Positions 17,587-26,465 of a stretch of DNA of 64,000 nt are shown here, one piece after another. The translations under genes and the position numbers were made by a program. Source of the stretch: an uncultured Actinomycetes bacterium (GTDB lineage: Bacteria > Actinomycetota > Actinomycetes > Mycobacteriales > Nakamurellaceae); NCBI GenBank assembly GCA_937926105.1, contig CALANS010000163.1, positions 1 through 64,000 on the forward strand, read 5' to 3'. How positions within the stretch are numbered: the stretch's first letter is position 1; every line of letters begins with the position of its first letter. Under the pieces are notes generated by a model. That model was not told where the DNA came from and ran no database searches. It worked only from the letters and a program-made list of their open reading frames with translations.

Positions 17587-18263
17587 TTCCGCCTCCTTAG
17601 AGCGTAACGGGCCTTCGTGCAAAGCACGTCCTCCTTTCGCAGGCGCCCTTATGGGGCCAACGTGGACATCAGAAACGTAAGAAGCATGCAGATCCCGCAA
17701 AGTGGACTTGAACCGTCGGGGGAAGTTCCCGCCTGACTAGGTGCCGGAGCGTGCCGTAAGACCTCAGCTGTCTGAGGGGCCTAGCAGCTGAGCGGGGTGT
17801 CGAGAGAGGGTTTGTGCCGAAGGCAAATCGCGAGCCGTACTGCTATCGGGGGCGCGCCAGCGGCTCCGGCCCTGCAGCGTGGTGGCCGCCCTGGCAGCCT
17901 GGGACGGGGACGTGAATGGTGCTCGTGTGCCATGTCCTTGGCGTCGAAAACGGCGATAGCTTGCGGTTCGTGCGGAATGCCGGTTCCTTGTACACGTTGA
18001 GACGACCGGTTTAGTCCCCGGGTGACGCTCGCGCCGGTAACTGTCCGTAGCGAGTTGACCACCCACGGTGCATAGGGGCAGGCTGGCATTCAATCGGACG
18101 AACTTCGGCGGGGGTTGGTGGTGTGGTGATGAAGCCATCAATGCGGGTCGAAGAGTGACCGAATCAGCCGGGCGCTATCGCCTGTAACCAGCAGGAGCCT
18201 GACACGATCTGCCGGACGGGGCACTCGATGAGCGGACGCAGCACGGCCGGGGGACGGTCATCG
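17587..18263. other. Upstream region of the transfer operon, no supported gene
   Basis: Several overlapping minus-strand frames (17764-18141, 17781-18089) have no recognisable motif. The region must contain the promoter of the long plus-strand operon; I cannot identify the boxes. A sequence around 17693-17716 superficially resembles a tRNA T-arm complement but does not fold as a tRNA. Confidence 0.35.
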
Positions 18264-19049
18264 ATGACGCCGTACCGTCGATGGCGTGTGGTCATCGCCG
18301 CTCTCGCGGTCGCGGTGACGCTGGCTGCGGCGGGGTGCACGTCGACTAGCGGGCCAAATCTGCAAGATCCGAGCAGCCCGGCTACGTCGGCAGCCTCACC
18401 GATCTCCACACGATCGACCGTCGACGACGGGTCAGCGACGGCGGCCTCCACGCCGTCGCCGGGGACGACCCCGACGACGTCAGCCCCGGCTTCGACGACG
18501 GCCAGTACGGGGGCATCGCAGTCCTCGCCGCCGTCTTCATCGGCTCCGGGGAGCATTCGCGCGAAGGAGGCGGTGGACCGTAAGGCGGCCGAGCAGGCCT
18601 GGCTCGACTACGACACGGTCGCGCTGAGCCTGTGGAAAAAGCCAGCAAGGACCTGGAAGCCCACGCTGAGCAAGTACGCCGCCGAACCGATCCTTAGCAC
18701 GGTGCTCAAGGGCTTGAAGAAATTCGTTGCGGACGGGAAGGGTAACTACGGCGAGCCGGTGCATCACCTGTACTGGCAGGTGCCGATCAACGGCGCGATC
18801 ACGGCGAACCTGGGTGATTGCATCGACGATAGCCACACCGGATCGATGGATATCAAGTCCGGCAAGAAGCTCACCGTCGGCGTGCCGCACGACAATACGC
18901 TGATCTCCTTGGTGCGGGAGAAGGATGGCTGGAAGGTTGCCAACGTTACCTATCTGGTGAACGTGCCGTGCCCGGGACAAAAGCTGTCGGCCAACGAGGA
19001 GGGGTCGTCGATAGCGGCTGCGCGCAGCACGGCGGAAGCCACGTCATGA
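18264..19049 (+). CDS. Lipoprotein, first gene of the Tad/T4SS operon
   Basis: About 261 residues from ATG 18264 (ATG 18228 is an alternative start but would put 12 extra residues before the basic n-region). The signal peptide RRWRVVIAALAVAVTL ends in the lipobox LAAAGC, predicting lipid attachment at that cysteine. A Ser/Thr/Ala-rich, probably disordered linker runs to about residue 95. The C-terminal part (WLDYDTVALSLWKKPARTW ... REKDGWKVANVTY) resembles NTF2-like domains of actinobacterial conjugation lipoproteins. Its stop overlaps the next start by 4 bp. A second lipoprotein with the same plan lies at 42376. Confidence 0.75.
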   Translation: MTPYRRWRVVIAALAVAVTLAAAGCTSTSGPNLQDPSSPATSAASPISTRSTVDDGSATAASTPSPGTTPTTSAPASTTASTGASQSSPPSSSAPGSIRAKEAVDRKAAEQAWLDYDTVALSLWKKPARTWKPTLSKYAAEPILSTVLKGLKKFVADGKGNYGEPVHHLYWQVPINGAITANLGDCIDDSHTGSMDIKSGKKLTVGVPHDNTLISLVREKDGWKVANVTYLVNVPCPGQKLSANEEGSSIAAARSTAEATS

Positions 19050-20131
19050 TGGGGCGGCTGGTCGGTAGGTGGGGTACAGCCTTGGTATGCGTCGTAGCGG
19101 CAGCGCTTTTGGTGCTGCCGGCAACGCCGGCCGCCGCCGGCGATGGCATGGGGGACGGCGGTCCGACCATCACAGTCGGAGGCCAGGGCGGCACCGGTGG
19201 TGGTGACGGAACGATCGGCACCGGAATCGGTTCTCAGACGGATACGAGTTCTGGCGGTGGGTCGGGGGATAGCGGCGGCTCGTCGTCTGACGGGTCGGCC
19301 GGCCAGTCGAGCGGCGCCGGAAGCGAGGATGCGAGCGATCAACTCATGCCGTCGTGTACCGATGCGACGCCGATGGTCCCGCAGCCTCCGAGAGGGGATT
19401 CGCGGTGGGGTGGCGCGGATCCGGCCAAGAACGTGCTGTACCAGCGGCGATGCATCGTGGGCTACGAGTTGACCGATGGTGTCGCCACCGATACTCCGGT
19501 GTGGTCGACCGACTACATCGTGGGCGCCAGGGGCGAGCCCGCGCCGCCGCCTCCGCCACCTGATCCGAAGGTGGTTGCGCAGCGGGTGTGGGCGCATATG
19601 CGCACGACGATCCCGGCGCCGGGAGCGGAAACCTCCCCGGATTTCGCAACAGCGCTGGATCCCCGGCTGGGTTTGGGCCGCACCTATGTGAATGTGTGGG
19701 TGTGGTTTTGGGCGATCCCCGATGTGTGGCAGCCGATCACGCAAACCCTTACCTCGCAGGGGGTGTCGGTGACGGTGACGGCCGAACCGACCTCCCTGGT
19801 GTTCGATCCGGGTGACGGCGGTGCGCCGGTGCAGTGCGCGAACGCGCCGGGTCTTCCTTACACCGCACCCGATCCGGGCGCGGCGGATCAGAATCCGGAT
19901 CCGAACACGGCCCGCATCGGCGGTTGTGGCTACCAGTACACCAAGGCCCACGACAGCGATGACCTGGTGACGGCCAGGTTATCGATCCCGTGGCACGTGA
20001 CCTGGTCGAGCAACATCGGCCGCTCCGGCGATCTGGGCACGCTGACGACCTGGTCTGCCACGCCACCGTTCGTGGTGGAGCAGATCGACGCGGTATTGGT
20101 GCCTAATCCGACAACAGACGGCGGCAGGTGA
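19046..20131 (+). CDS. Secreted Gly/Pro-rich protein of the Tad/T4SS operon
   Basis: About 361 residues. The start at ATG 19046 or 19049 overlaps the previous stop and places a signal peptide correctly (WGTALVCVVAAALLVLPATP, cleavage near AAAG). The mature N-terminus is a Gly/Ser-rich low-complexity stretch, then a PPPPPPDPK proline run around residue 170, then a beta-rich domain. No enzyme motif is seen. Proteins of this type sit just before SAF/CpaB genes in actinobacterial transfer clusters; a cell-wall-spanning or surface part is an inference from that position. Confidence 0.7.
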   Translation: MMGRLVGRWGTALVCVVAAALLVLPATPAAAGDGMGDGGPTITVGGQGGTGGGDGTIGTGIGSQTDTSSGGGSGDSGGSSSDGSAGQSSGAGSEDASDQLMPSCTDATPMVPQPPRGDSRWGGADPAKNVLYQRRCIVGYELTDGVATDTPVWSTDYIVGARGEPAPPPPPPDPKVVAQRVWAHMRTTIPAPGAETSPDFATALDPRLGLGRTYVNVWVWFWAIPDVWQPITQTLTSQGVSVTVTAEPTSLVFDPGDGGAPVQCANAPGLPYTAPDPGAADQNPDPNTARIGGCGYQYTKAHDSDDLVTARLSIPWHVTWSSNIGRSGDLGTLTTWSATPPFVVEQIDAVLVPNPTTDGGR

Positions 20132-20817
20132 GCACGGTGGCAGCAAAGACGAAACCTGCAGCGGCGGCGGCCACGACGCCGCTGGTCAACGGCTCGCAGG
20201 TGTCGGTTCGCGCGGGCGGGCTGCCGACCAGGCAGCGCCGACCGGGCTATATCGCGCTGCTGGTGGTGTTGGTGATCGGGCTAGGCCTGGCCGGCGGGTT
20301 TCTCTACACGTCGGCGGGATCCAAGGCGACGGTGCTGATCGTGGCGCGGGATGTGCCCGCGGGTCAGGTGATCATCCGACAGGATGTCACGACCGCGTCG
20401 GTGGCCGGCGATGTGAACGCCATCGCGGCGGGCAATCTCGGCGCGGTGATCGGCCGACGCGCGGTGGTGGAGCTGTTGCCGGGCACGGTGCTGCAGCAGG
20501 CGATGCTCGGCTCGGGGCCGAAGATTCCGGCCGGCTCGGCGCAGGTCGGGCTGGAGCTGCCGCCCGGGACGCTGCCGGCAGGCGGGCTGCTCGCGGGGGA
20601 TGCGGTACAGGTGTGGCGGTTACCTGCCAAGAACGCCGCCGATCCGGCGGCGGTACCGACGCTGGTAGCGAAGGCGACGGTGGCCACCGCCATCACCGAT
20701 CCGGCCCGCGCGGGTGGCTTCCTGGTCACGGTGACGGTGCCGGCCGGCGATGCGGCGGCGGTGGTGGCGGCCGGGGGCGCCGGCCTGGCCACACTGGTGC
20801 TGGTGGGCCCGTCGTGA
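20128..20817 (+). CDS. SAF domain protein, CpaB/RcpC-like
   Basis: 229 residues with one N-terminal membrane helix (about 38-60, YIALLVVLVIGLGLAGGFLY) and an SAF domain outside (VARDVPAGQVIIRQDVTTAS, then RRAVVELLPGTVLQ). In Tad/Flp pili, CpaB/RcpC lines the exit channel; in Gram-positive relatives the protein is thought to act on the outer face of the membrane. GTG 20128 overlaps the preceding TGA by 4 bp, indicating coupled translation. Confidence 0.85.
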   Translation: MSTVAAKTKPAAAAATTPLVNGSQVSVRAGGLPTRQRRPGYIALLVVLVIGLGLAGGFLYTSAGSKATVLIVARDVPAGQVIIRQDVTTASVAGDVNAIAAGNLGAVIGRRAVVELLPGTVLQQAMLGSGPKIPAGSAQVGLELPPGTLPAGGLLAGDAVQVWRLPAKNAADPAAVPTLVAKATVATAITDPARAGGFLVTVTVPAGDAAAVVAAGGAGLATLVLVGPS

Positions 20818-21680
20818 TCATCGGGGTGTGCTCCGGGAAGGGCGCGCCGGGCGTGTCCACGTTGGCGGCCGCGCTGACGCTGGTGCTGCCGGGGCGTCGG
20901 ATGCTGGCCGAGTGCGACCCGTCCGGGGCGGATGCACCGTTCCGGTTGCGGTCCTTCACCGGTGGATTCCTGACGCCCGATCGATGGTTGGGGTCGCTGG
21001 CCGCAACGGCCCGGCTGGGCGGTGCTGACCCGTACGAGTTCGCGCAGGATTCCATCCTGGGGGTGCCGGTGATGCCCGCCGGGTTGACGGCGGACCGGTT
21101 CGGCCCGATCCGGCCGCTGTGGCCGCAGGTCGCGGCCGCCCTGGTGCAGGCTCCGGGTGTGGTGGTGGTGGACCTGGGCCGGATGCACCCGGCGCATGCG
21201 GCGCTGCCGGTGGCCCGCGCGGCGAAGGTTCTGCTGGTGGTCGGCCGGCCGGACACGGCCGGGCTTGCTCATCTGCGGGAGCAGTGCTCGGCGATGTTGC
21301 CGGTGGTCGGGTTGGGCCCGAACCACGCCCCGGCGGTGATGGCCGTCGCGGCCCCCGCCGGCCCGCGCGTGCGGGCCGGGCGGCGCGGGCGGGGCGACAT
21401 GGCGGCGGTGTTGGCGGCGGCGGGCCTGCCGTGCCCGGTGGTCGGGGTGATGCCGCACGACCCGGCGGCCGCGGACGGGCTGTGGTCGGGGCCGCTCACC
21501 CGCGCGCTAGCGGGCTCACCGCTGCTGCGTGCCGTCCGCGAGTTGGCTACCGAGGTGCTGCGGCTGCGCCCGGACGTGGCGGCGGATCTGGCCGTGCCGC
21601 CGCCTGCTGATCCACCCCCAGGTCGTGTTGCCGACCGCGGGGTGCCGGCCACGACGGCGGATCGGGGTGTGACGGCGTGA
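20814..21680 (+). CDS. CpaE/MinD-like P-loop ATPase
   Basis: 288 residues. The N-terminus has the deviant Walker A pattern of ParA/MinD/CpaE proteins (GVCSGKGAPGVSTLAAAL), the LAECDPSGADA segment where switch I lies, and VVVVDLGRMH as Walker B. It lacks an N-terminal receiver domain. In Tad systems CpaE places the machine at the cell pole or membrane. GTG 20814 overlaps the SAF stop by 4 bp. A second, more divergent P-loop protein of the same kind is encoded at 33701. Confidence 0.8.
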   Translation: MIIGVCSGKGAPGVSTLAAALTLVLPGRRMLAECDPSGADAPFRLRSFTGGFLTPDRWLGSLAATARLGGADPYEFAQDSILGVPVMPAGLTADRFGPIRPLWPQVAAALVQAPGVVVVDLGRMHPAHAALPVARAAKVLLVVGRPDTAGLAHLREQCSAMLPVVGLGPNHAPAVMAVAAPAGPRVRAGRRGRGDMAAVLAAAGLPCPVVGVMPHDPAAADGLWSGPLTRALAGSPLLRAVRELATEVLRLRPDVAADLAVPPPADPPPGRVADRGVPATTADRGVTA

Positions 21681-22984
21681 CGGCATCGATCGTGGATTAC
21701 GCGGTGGTCAAGCGGCTGCAGGGCCGGGTGGCCGAGGAGCTGACGGTGCTGCGGCAGCGTCGGGAGGCGGCGGGGGAGCCGACGCTGTCGGATTCCGACG
21801 AGCGGCAGCTGGCGCTGTCGGTGATCGGCCGGGTGGTGGCCGAGCACATGCGCTCGCTGGTGGCGGCCGGCAAGGATTTGCCGGACGGCTCGGTGGACCT
21901 GCAGCTTGTGATGGCGGTGGATGCGGCGATCTACGGCGCCGGCGTGCTCTCCGAATTGCTGGATGACCCGGATATCGAGGACATCGACATCAACGGCTCC
22001 GACCGGGTGTGGCTCACCTACGCCGACGAACGCGGAACCCTGCCGGGCGCCCCGGTCGCCGCCTCCGATGACGACCTGGTCCAGATGGTGCAGAACTTGG
22101 CTTCGTACGTAGGGGTCAATGCCCGGCCGTGGACACGCAGCCATCCGACGCTGAATCTGCGGCTACCAGGCGGCGGCCGGCTCGCGGCGACAATGTCGGC
22201 GTGCGAGCGGCCGGCGGTGTCGATCCGACTCAACCGATACCCGCAGATGAATCTGGCCCAGGAGATCGACCTGGGAACGATCGACGAGCAGCTGGCCGCG
22301 TTCTTGCGGGCGGCGGTGACGGTCCGGCTGAACATCATGGTGGCCGGCGCAACGGGCGCCGGTAAGACCTCACTGCTGCGCGCCCTAGTCAACGAGATAC
22401 CGCCCTCGGAACGGCTTTTGGTCGTGGAGAAGGCACTCGAACTGGGCGTGGGGCACGACCCGGCGGCGCACCCGAACACGGTCGAGCTGGAGGAGGTGCT
22501 GCCGGACCCGGACGGCAGGGGAGGACTGTCGATCGATGATCTGGTGGACCAGTCGCGGCGGCACAACCCGTCGCGGGTGATCGTCGGCGAGGTGATGGGC
22601 CCCGAGGTGGTGGCCATGCTCTCGGCCATGTCGCAGGGCAACGACGGCTCGCTATCGACGGTGCATGCCCGTTCGGCGGCCGATGCGATCAACCGGCTGT
22701 GCACCTATGCGATGCAGCACAGCAGGCTGGATTTTCCGGTGACGTCGGCGCTGATTTCCGGCGCGATCGATTTCATCGTCTTCATCCGCAAGAACCCTCG
22801 CAGTGCCGGTCAGCGGCACATCACCGAAATCCTGGAGATCGGCCAGTACGCGGCGGGCGGGGTGACAACGTCACGGATTTTCACGCCGTCGCCGGTGGAT
22901 GGCCGCGCGGCCCGGGCGCTGGACGTGCCGATCATCCGCGGCGATCGCCTGGCGGATGCCGGATACGTCGAGCCGCCGCTGTAG
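21677..22984 (+). CDS. tadA: TadA/CpaF-type secretion ATPase (VirB11 superfamily)
   Basis: 435 residues. It has the N-terminal helical region, the LLDDPDIEDIDINGSDRVW segment typical of TadA/CpaF, Walker A GATGAGKTS at about 222-230, the ERLLVVEKALEL segment at the place of the Asp box, Walker B VIVGEVMG near 300 and the His box STVHARS. It is expected to be the hexameric motor powering pilus assembly or secretion from the cytoplasmic face, together with the two F-family membrane proteins that follow. GTG 21677 overlaps the preceding TGA by 4 bp. Confidence 0.92.
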   Translation: MTASIVDYAVVKRLQGRVAEELTVLRQRREAAGEPTLSDSDERQLALSVIGRVVAEHMRSLVAAGKDLPDGSVDLQLVMAVDAAIYGAGVLSELLDDPDIEDIDINGSDRVWLTYADERGTLPGAPVAASDDDLVQMVQNLASYVGVNARPWTRSHPTLNLRLPGGGRLAATMSACERPAVSIRLNRYPQMNLAQEIDLGTIDEQLAAFLRAAVTVRLNIMVAGATGAGKTSLLRALVNEIPPSERLLVVEKALELGVGHDPAAHPNTVELEEVLPDPDGRGGLSIDDLVDQSRRHNPSRVIVGEVMGPEVVAMLSAMSQGNDGSLSTVHARSAADAINRLCTYAMQHSRLDFPVTSALISGAIDFIVFIRKNPRSAGQRHITEILEIGQYAAGGVTTSRIFTPSPVDGRAARALDVPIIRGDRLADAGYVEPPL

Positions 22985-22993
22985 GGGGATGAG

Positions 22994-23932
22994 ATGTTGC
23001 CGACCGTCGGGTTCTTGACCGCCGCACTGGTGTGCGGCGCCGGGGTGGCGGCGCTGGCGGCGCTGGTCCGGGAGATCCGCGGTGTGCCTGGGGATCCGAC
23101 GCGGCCGCCGCGGATCCGGCTGGCCTCGGCGGTTCGCTCCCCGGCGGTGAGTGTCCCGATCGCCGGGGCGGTGCTGGCCGGTGCGGCGGTGCTGGTGGCG
23201 ACCCGGTGGCCGGTGGCGGCTGTCGGTGTGGCGCTGTTGATCGCGTTGTGGCCCAAGCTGTTCGGCGGTAAACGGGCCGAGCAGCGGCGCATCGCGCAGC
23301 TGGAGGCTTTGGTGGCGTTCACCGAATCGTTGCGGGACACGGTGGCCGCGGGGGACACCCTGGAGCAGGCGCTGCCCGCGGCGGCGAAGGGCGTCACCGC
23401 GCTGCTGCGGCCGGCGCTTGCCCGGCTGGTGGGCCAGATCCGGGCCCGGGTGCCGCTGGATGAGGCGCTGACATCGCTGGCCGCCGAACTTCGCGACGCG
23501 TCCGCCGATCTGGTGATCGGCGCCCTGGTGCTCAACGTGCGGCGGCGCGGTGACCGCCTGACCGATGTGCTCACCGGCCTGGCCACGTCGGCGCGGGAGG
23601 AACTGGATATGCGCCGCCAGGTGACCGCGGGGCGGGAGGAGACCCGCCGCGGGGTGCAGATCGTGGCGGTCGTCACGGCGGCGCTGGCGGTGTTCCTGAC
23701 CATTTTCGGCCGCGGGTACGTGGCCGCGTACAACAGTGTGGGCGGCCAGGTGGTGCTGGCCGTGGTCGCGGGCATCTTCGCCGCCGGGTTCTTCTGGATG
23801 CGCAGGCTGTCCACGCCGCCGCCCCGGCCGGCGGTGCTGGCCTACCCGGATCGGCGCATCAGCCCGGCGGAACAGCGGATGTTGACGGCACTGCTATCCG
23901 CCCCGGCAACGGATCGGGGGGCGGCCCGGTGA
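22994..23932 (+). CDS. tadB: TadB-like type II secretion F-family membrane protein
   Basis: 312 residues with N-terminal membrane helices (about 5-22 and 52-80), a cytoplasmic T2SSF domain (FTESLRDTVAAGDTLEQALP, DLVIGALVLNVRRRGDRLTD) and two C-terminal helices around 215-265. It is the inner-membrane platform protein expected to contact the TadA motor. ATG 22994 lies 9 bp after the ATPase stop with GGGGGATGAG as ribosome binding site. Confidence 0.88.
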   Translation: MLPTVGFLTAALVCGAGVAALAALVREIRGVPGDPTRPPRIRLASAVRSPAVSVPIAGAVLAGAAVLVATRWPVAAVGVALLIALWPKLFGGKRAEQRRIAQLEALVAFTESLRDTVAAGDTLEQALPAAAKGVTALLRPALARLVGQIRARVPLDEALTSLAAELRDASADLVIGALVLNVRRRGDRLTDVLTGLATSAREELDMRRQVTAGREETRRGVQIVAVVTAALAVFLTIFGRGYVAAYNSVGGQVVLAVVAGIFAAGFFWMRRLSTPPPRPAVLAYPDRRISPAEQRMLTALLSAPATDRGAAR

Positions 23933-24837
23933 TCGGCATGGTGGCCGCCGGAGCTGCGGCGGGGCTGGTGATGTGGCTTTTGATCGTCGCCCTGCTGCCG
24001 CTCCGGACATCGCCGGTGGTGCAGTTGGCGCAGCTGGATGCCCTGTATGCGGCGGTGGGGGAGCGGACCCTGGCCGCAGAACGCACCGGTGACAGGCCGG
24101 GGCTGGTGTCGCGCCTGGGCGGCTGGGCGGACCGTTTCTCGGCGCGCCGCGGTATCCGTTACGGCTCGCTGCGGGCAGATCTGGCGGTGTCGGGCCGGCG
24201 GTTGGACGAAACGATCGGCGCGAAGGTGCTGGCCGGCGCGGCCGGGTTCGTAGGCGGGTTGCTGCTGTTGGGTGTGATGGCGGGGGCAGGAGTGCCGGTT
24301 CCCCCGGCGGTCGTGGTGGTGGTGGCCGCCGCGGCCGGCGTGGGGCTGTTCTTTGCGCCGGACGCGCAGGTCAGGTCGGCGGCGAAGGCGCATCGCAGCG
24401 AGTTCCGCCAGGCCCTGTCGGCGTATTTGGATTGGGTGCAGCTGGAGATGGCCGGCCGGGCCGCGCCCGCCGAGGCGCTGCCCGCGGCGGCGAGGGTGGG
24501 GTCGGGCTGGCCGTTCGCGCTGATTCGGGACACGCTGTTTCGGGCGGCCCGTGCCGGCGCCGATCAGTGGACGGCGCTGGCTGAGCTGGGCTCGCGGCTC
24601 GGCGTGGCCGAATTGCGGGATCTGGGGCAGCTGATCCATCTGGTGGCCGCGGACGGCGCGCAGGTCCGCTCCACGCTGACCGCCCGGGCAGCGGCGATGC
24701 GCCGCACGGCGTTGGCGGAGGCGACCGGTGAGGCCGGCCGAAAGGACCAGTCGATGCAGCTGGCGCAGATCGTTTTGGGCCTGGGGCTTTTGGTGTTCAT
24801 CGGGTACCCGGCGCTGGTCAACATTTTGTCCTTCTAA
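23929..24837 (+). CDS. tadC: TadC-like type II secretion F-family membrane protein
   Basis: 302 residues, second platform protein. N-terminal helix (GMVAAGAAAGLVMWLLIVAL), helices at about 100-145, a cytoplasmic F domain (ALSAYLDWVQLEMAGRAAPA, IRDTLFRAARAGADQWTALA) and a C-terminal helix (LAQIVLGLGLLVFIGYPALV). The TadB/TadC order after TadA is the usual Tad arrangement. GTG 23929 overlaps the TadB stop by 4 bp. Confidence 0.88.
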   Translation: MIGMVAAGAAAGLVMWLLIVALLPLRTSPVVQLAQLDALYAAVGERTLAAERTGDRPGLVSRLGGWADRFSARRGIRYGSLRADLAVSGRRLDETIGAKVLAGAAGFVGGLLLLGVMAGAGVPVPPAVVVVVAAAAGVGLFFAPDAQVRSAAKAHRSEFRQALSAYLDWVQLEMAGRAAPAEALPAAARVGSGWPFALIRDTLFRAARAGADQWTALAELGSRLGVAELRDLGQLIHLVAADGAQVRSTLTARAAAMRRTALAEATGEAGRKDQSMQLAQIVLGLGLLVFIGYPALVNILSF

Positions 24838-24868
24838 CAGATCCGGATGCAGTAGAAAGGGGAAAACC

Positions 24869-25114
24869 ATGATGGTGCAGCAGGTTCTGTGCTGGCAGGC
24901 ATGGATGGTGGCCAAGGTGGCCGGCGGGGTGGACGCGATGGCCCGCCGGGTCGGCAGGATCCGCGGCGAGGATGCCGAGCGCGGGAACATCAGCACACAG
25001 CAGGTGATCTGGATCGCCGTCGGCGCCGCGTTGGCGATCGCCGCGGCAGGGGTGATCACGGTGCTGGTGATGAACAAGGTCAACGGCATCGATCTGGACA
25101 CGCCGAATCCGTGA
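24869..25114 (+). CDS. Small pilin-size single-pass membrane protein
   Basis: 81 residues. After a short charged N-terminus (RRVGRIRGEDAERGN) there is one hydrophobic segment (QQVIWIAVGAALAIAAAGVI). Size, single helix and location between the F-family proteins and the TadE-like genes suggest the Flp-type pilin or pseudopilin of the system, although the classic Flp G/x-E-Y processing site is not seen; GNISTQQ could be a variant site. ATG 24869 has an AAAGGGG ribosome binding site. Confidence 0.6.
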   Translation: MMVQQVLCWQAWMVAKVAGGVDAMARRVGRIRGEDAERGNISTQQVIWIAVGAALAIAAAGVITVLVMNKVNGIDLDTPNP

Positions 25115-25545
25115 CAGCCAGGCGCTGGCGCGGCGTGGTGCCGCGCCAGGCTGTGTCGTGTCCTTGCCGCCGACCGATCGCAGACCGCGGCTCGGTAACG
25201 GTGCAGGCGGTGATCACACTGCCGGTGATCGTCACCATGACATTGATCGTGGTGCAGCTGGCGGTGCTGTGGATGGCGCACAATGCGGCTGCCGCCGCGG
25301 CACAGGATGGTGCGGCCGCCGCCGCGGCATACACAGCCCCGGATGGTGCGGGCGTCGCCGCCGCCCGGGAGTTCTTGCAGCAGACGGCCGGCGGCCTGAT
25401 CACCGGTGCGGATGTGCAGGCGGCCAGCGGCGTCGCGGCGGTGACGATCACCGTGACCGGTCAGGCGTACACGATCTTGCCGTTCATGCATCTTGCGGTG
25501 TCGGCGTCCGGGTCGGCGCCAATCGAAACGGCGGGCGGCCGATGA
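25111..25545 (+). CDS. TadE-like pilus assembly protein
   Basis: 144 residues. The start GTG 25111 overlaps the preceding stop. The TadE signature is the SVTVQAVITLPVIVTMTLIV segment (about 31-50): a short N-terminus, an acidic-free version of the [VT]E[FL]A...P motif, and a helix running into an Ala-rich extracellular stretch. The rest is an Ala-rich beta domain. Likely minor pilin. Confidence 0.75.
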   Translation: MTARRWRGVVPRQAVSCPCRRPIADRGSVTVQAVITLPVIVTMTLIVVQLAVLWMAHNAAAAAAQDGAAAAAAYTAPDGAGVAAAREFLQQTAGGLITGADVQAASGVAAVTITVTGQAYTILPFMHLAVSASGSAPIETAGGR

Positions 25546-25988
25546 GCGGGTACCGTCACCTCCTGGCCGCCGCCGAACGTGGGCAGCGGGGAACATCCAC
25601 AGTGGGCATGGTGATCGTGGTGCCCGTGCTGATGGCGTTGGCCCTGCTGGTGGTGGGGTTGGGCCGTACCGTCGCAGCACACGATCAGGTGGTGTCCGCG
25701 GCGCGCTCGGCGGCCCGTGCCGCATCGTTGGCGACCAGTCCAGCCGAGGCGGCCGCAGCCGCCCGGGCGGCCGCCGGGGCAGCTCTTGCCGGGCAGTGCC
25801 AGGACACACAGATTGATCCGCAGGTATCCGCCTTCGCGGCGGGTGGCGCGGTCACCGTGTCCGTGACGTGCACGGTGTCGCTGTCTGATGTGGCGCTGTC
25901 GGGGCTGCCCGGGCACACCACCTGGTCGGCGACGGCAACGGCGCCGATCGAGTCGTATCGCCAGCTGAGCACCGCCGGGGGGAACTGA
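25542..25988 (+). CDS. TadE-like pilus assembly protein (second copy)
   Basis: 148 residues, same layout as the preceding gene: basic N-terminus, GTSTVGMVIVVPVLMALALL transmembrane segment with its central proline, then an Ala-rich linker and a domain with two cysteines (LAGQCQDTQ, SVTCTVS) that could form a disulfide. ATG 25542 overlaps the previous stop (ATGA). Confidence 0.75.
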   Translation: MSGYRHLLAAAERGQRGTSTVGMVIVVPVLMALALLVVGLGRTVAAHDQVVSAARSAARAASLATSPAEAAAAARAAAGAALAGQCQDTQIDPQVSAFAAGGAVTVSVTCTVSLSDVALSGLPGHTTWSATATAPIESYRQLSTAGGN

Positions 25989-25990
25989 CC

Positions 25991-26452
25991 GTGGCCCGGC
26001 GGATAGAAACCTTGGCGGGGCGGCTGGGCTCGGCCCGCCGCAGCGGGGTCGAGCGGGGCGAGGGCGCGGCGATCTGGCTGGTGCTGGTCACCGTGGCGTT
26101 GGTTGCGCTCGCCGGGTTGGTCTTCGACGGCGGCCGCGCCGTCGCCGCCCGAGGCGAGGCCATGTCCATCGCGCAGCAGGCCGCCCGGTCCGGGGCTGAC
26201 GCCGTCTCGGCCGGGTCGCTGCACGGGGGCGTCGACCCCGCAGTCGGTGTGGCCGCTGCCGAGACGGCGGCGTGGGCGGTGCTGGACGCGGCGGGCGTGC
26301 AGCCAGGCGACGCTGCGGTGACGGCCACGGCGGCGTCGGTGACCGTGACGGTGACGGTCACCCGCCGCACCGCGATCTTGTCGATCGTCGGTAAGGACAC
26401 CTTGTCGGGCACCGCCACGGCAACGGCCCAGCCGGTGACGGCGGGCAACTAG
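25991..26452 (+). CDS. TadE/TadG-like pilus assembly protein
   Basis: 153 residues. EGAAIWLVLVTVALVALAGL followed by VFDGGRAVAARGEA is the usual TadG/TadE pattern: a membrane helix with a downstream D-G-G-R and a heptad-like Ala-rich helix (SIAQQAARSGADA). The C-terminal part is a small beta domain. GTG 25991 is 2 bp after the previous stop. Confidence 0.78.
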   Translation: MARRIETLAGRLGSARRSGVERGEGAAIWLVLVTVALVALAGLVFDGGRAVAARGEAMSIAQQAARSGADAVSAGSLHGGVDPAVGVAAAETAAWAVLDAAGVQPGDAAVTATAASVTVTVTVTRRTAILSIVGKDTLSGTATATAQPVTAGN

Positions 26453-26465
26453 GAATGGGGACCCG

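Noticed and set aside
17690..17720. Possible tRNA T-arm complement (GGACTTGAACC)
   Set aside because: The invariant TTCGAA core is absent and no cloverleaf can be drawn around it.
23842..25809. 655-codon minus-strand frame opposite the Tad genes
   Set aside because: Shadow of tadC and tadE genes; Arg/Pro/His-rich with no domain.
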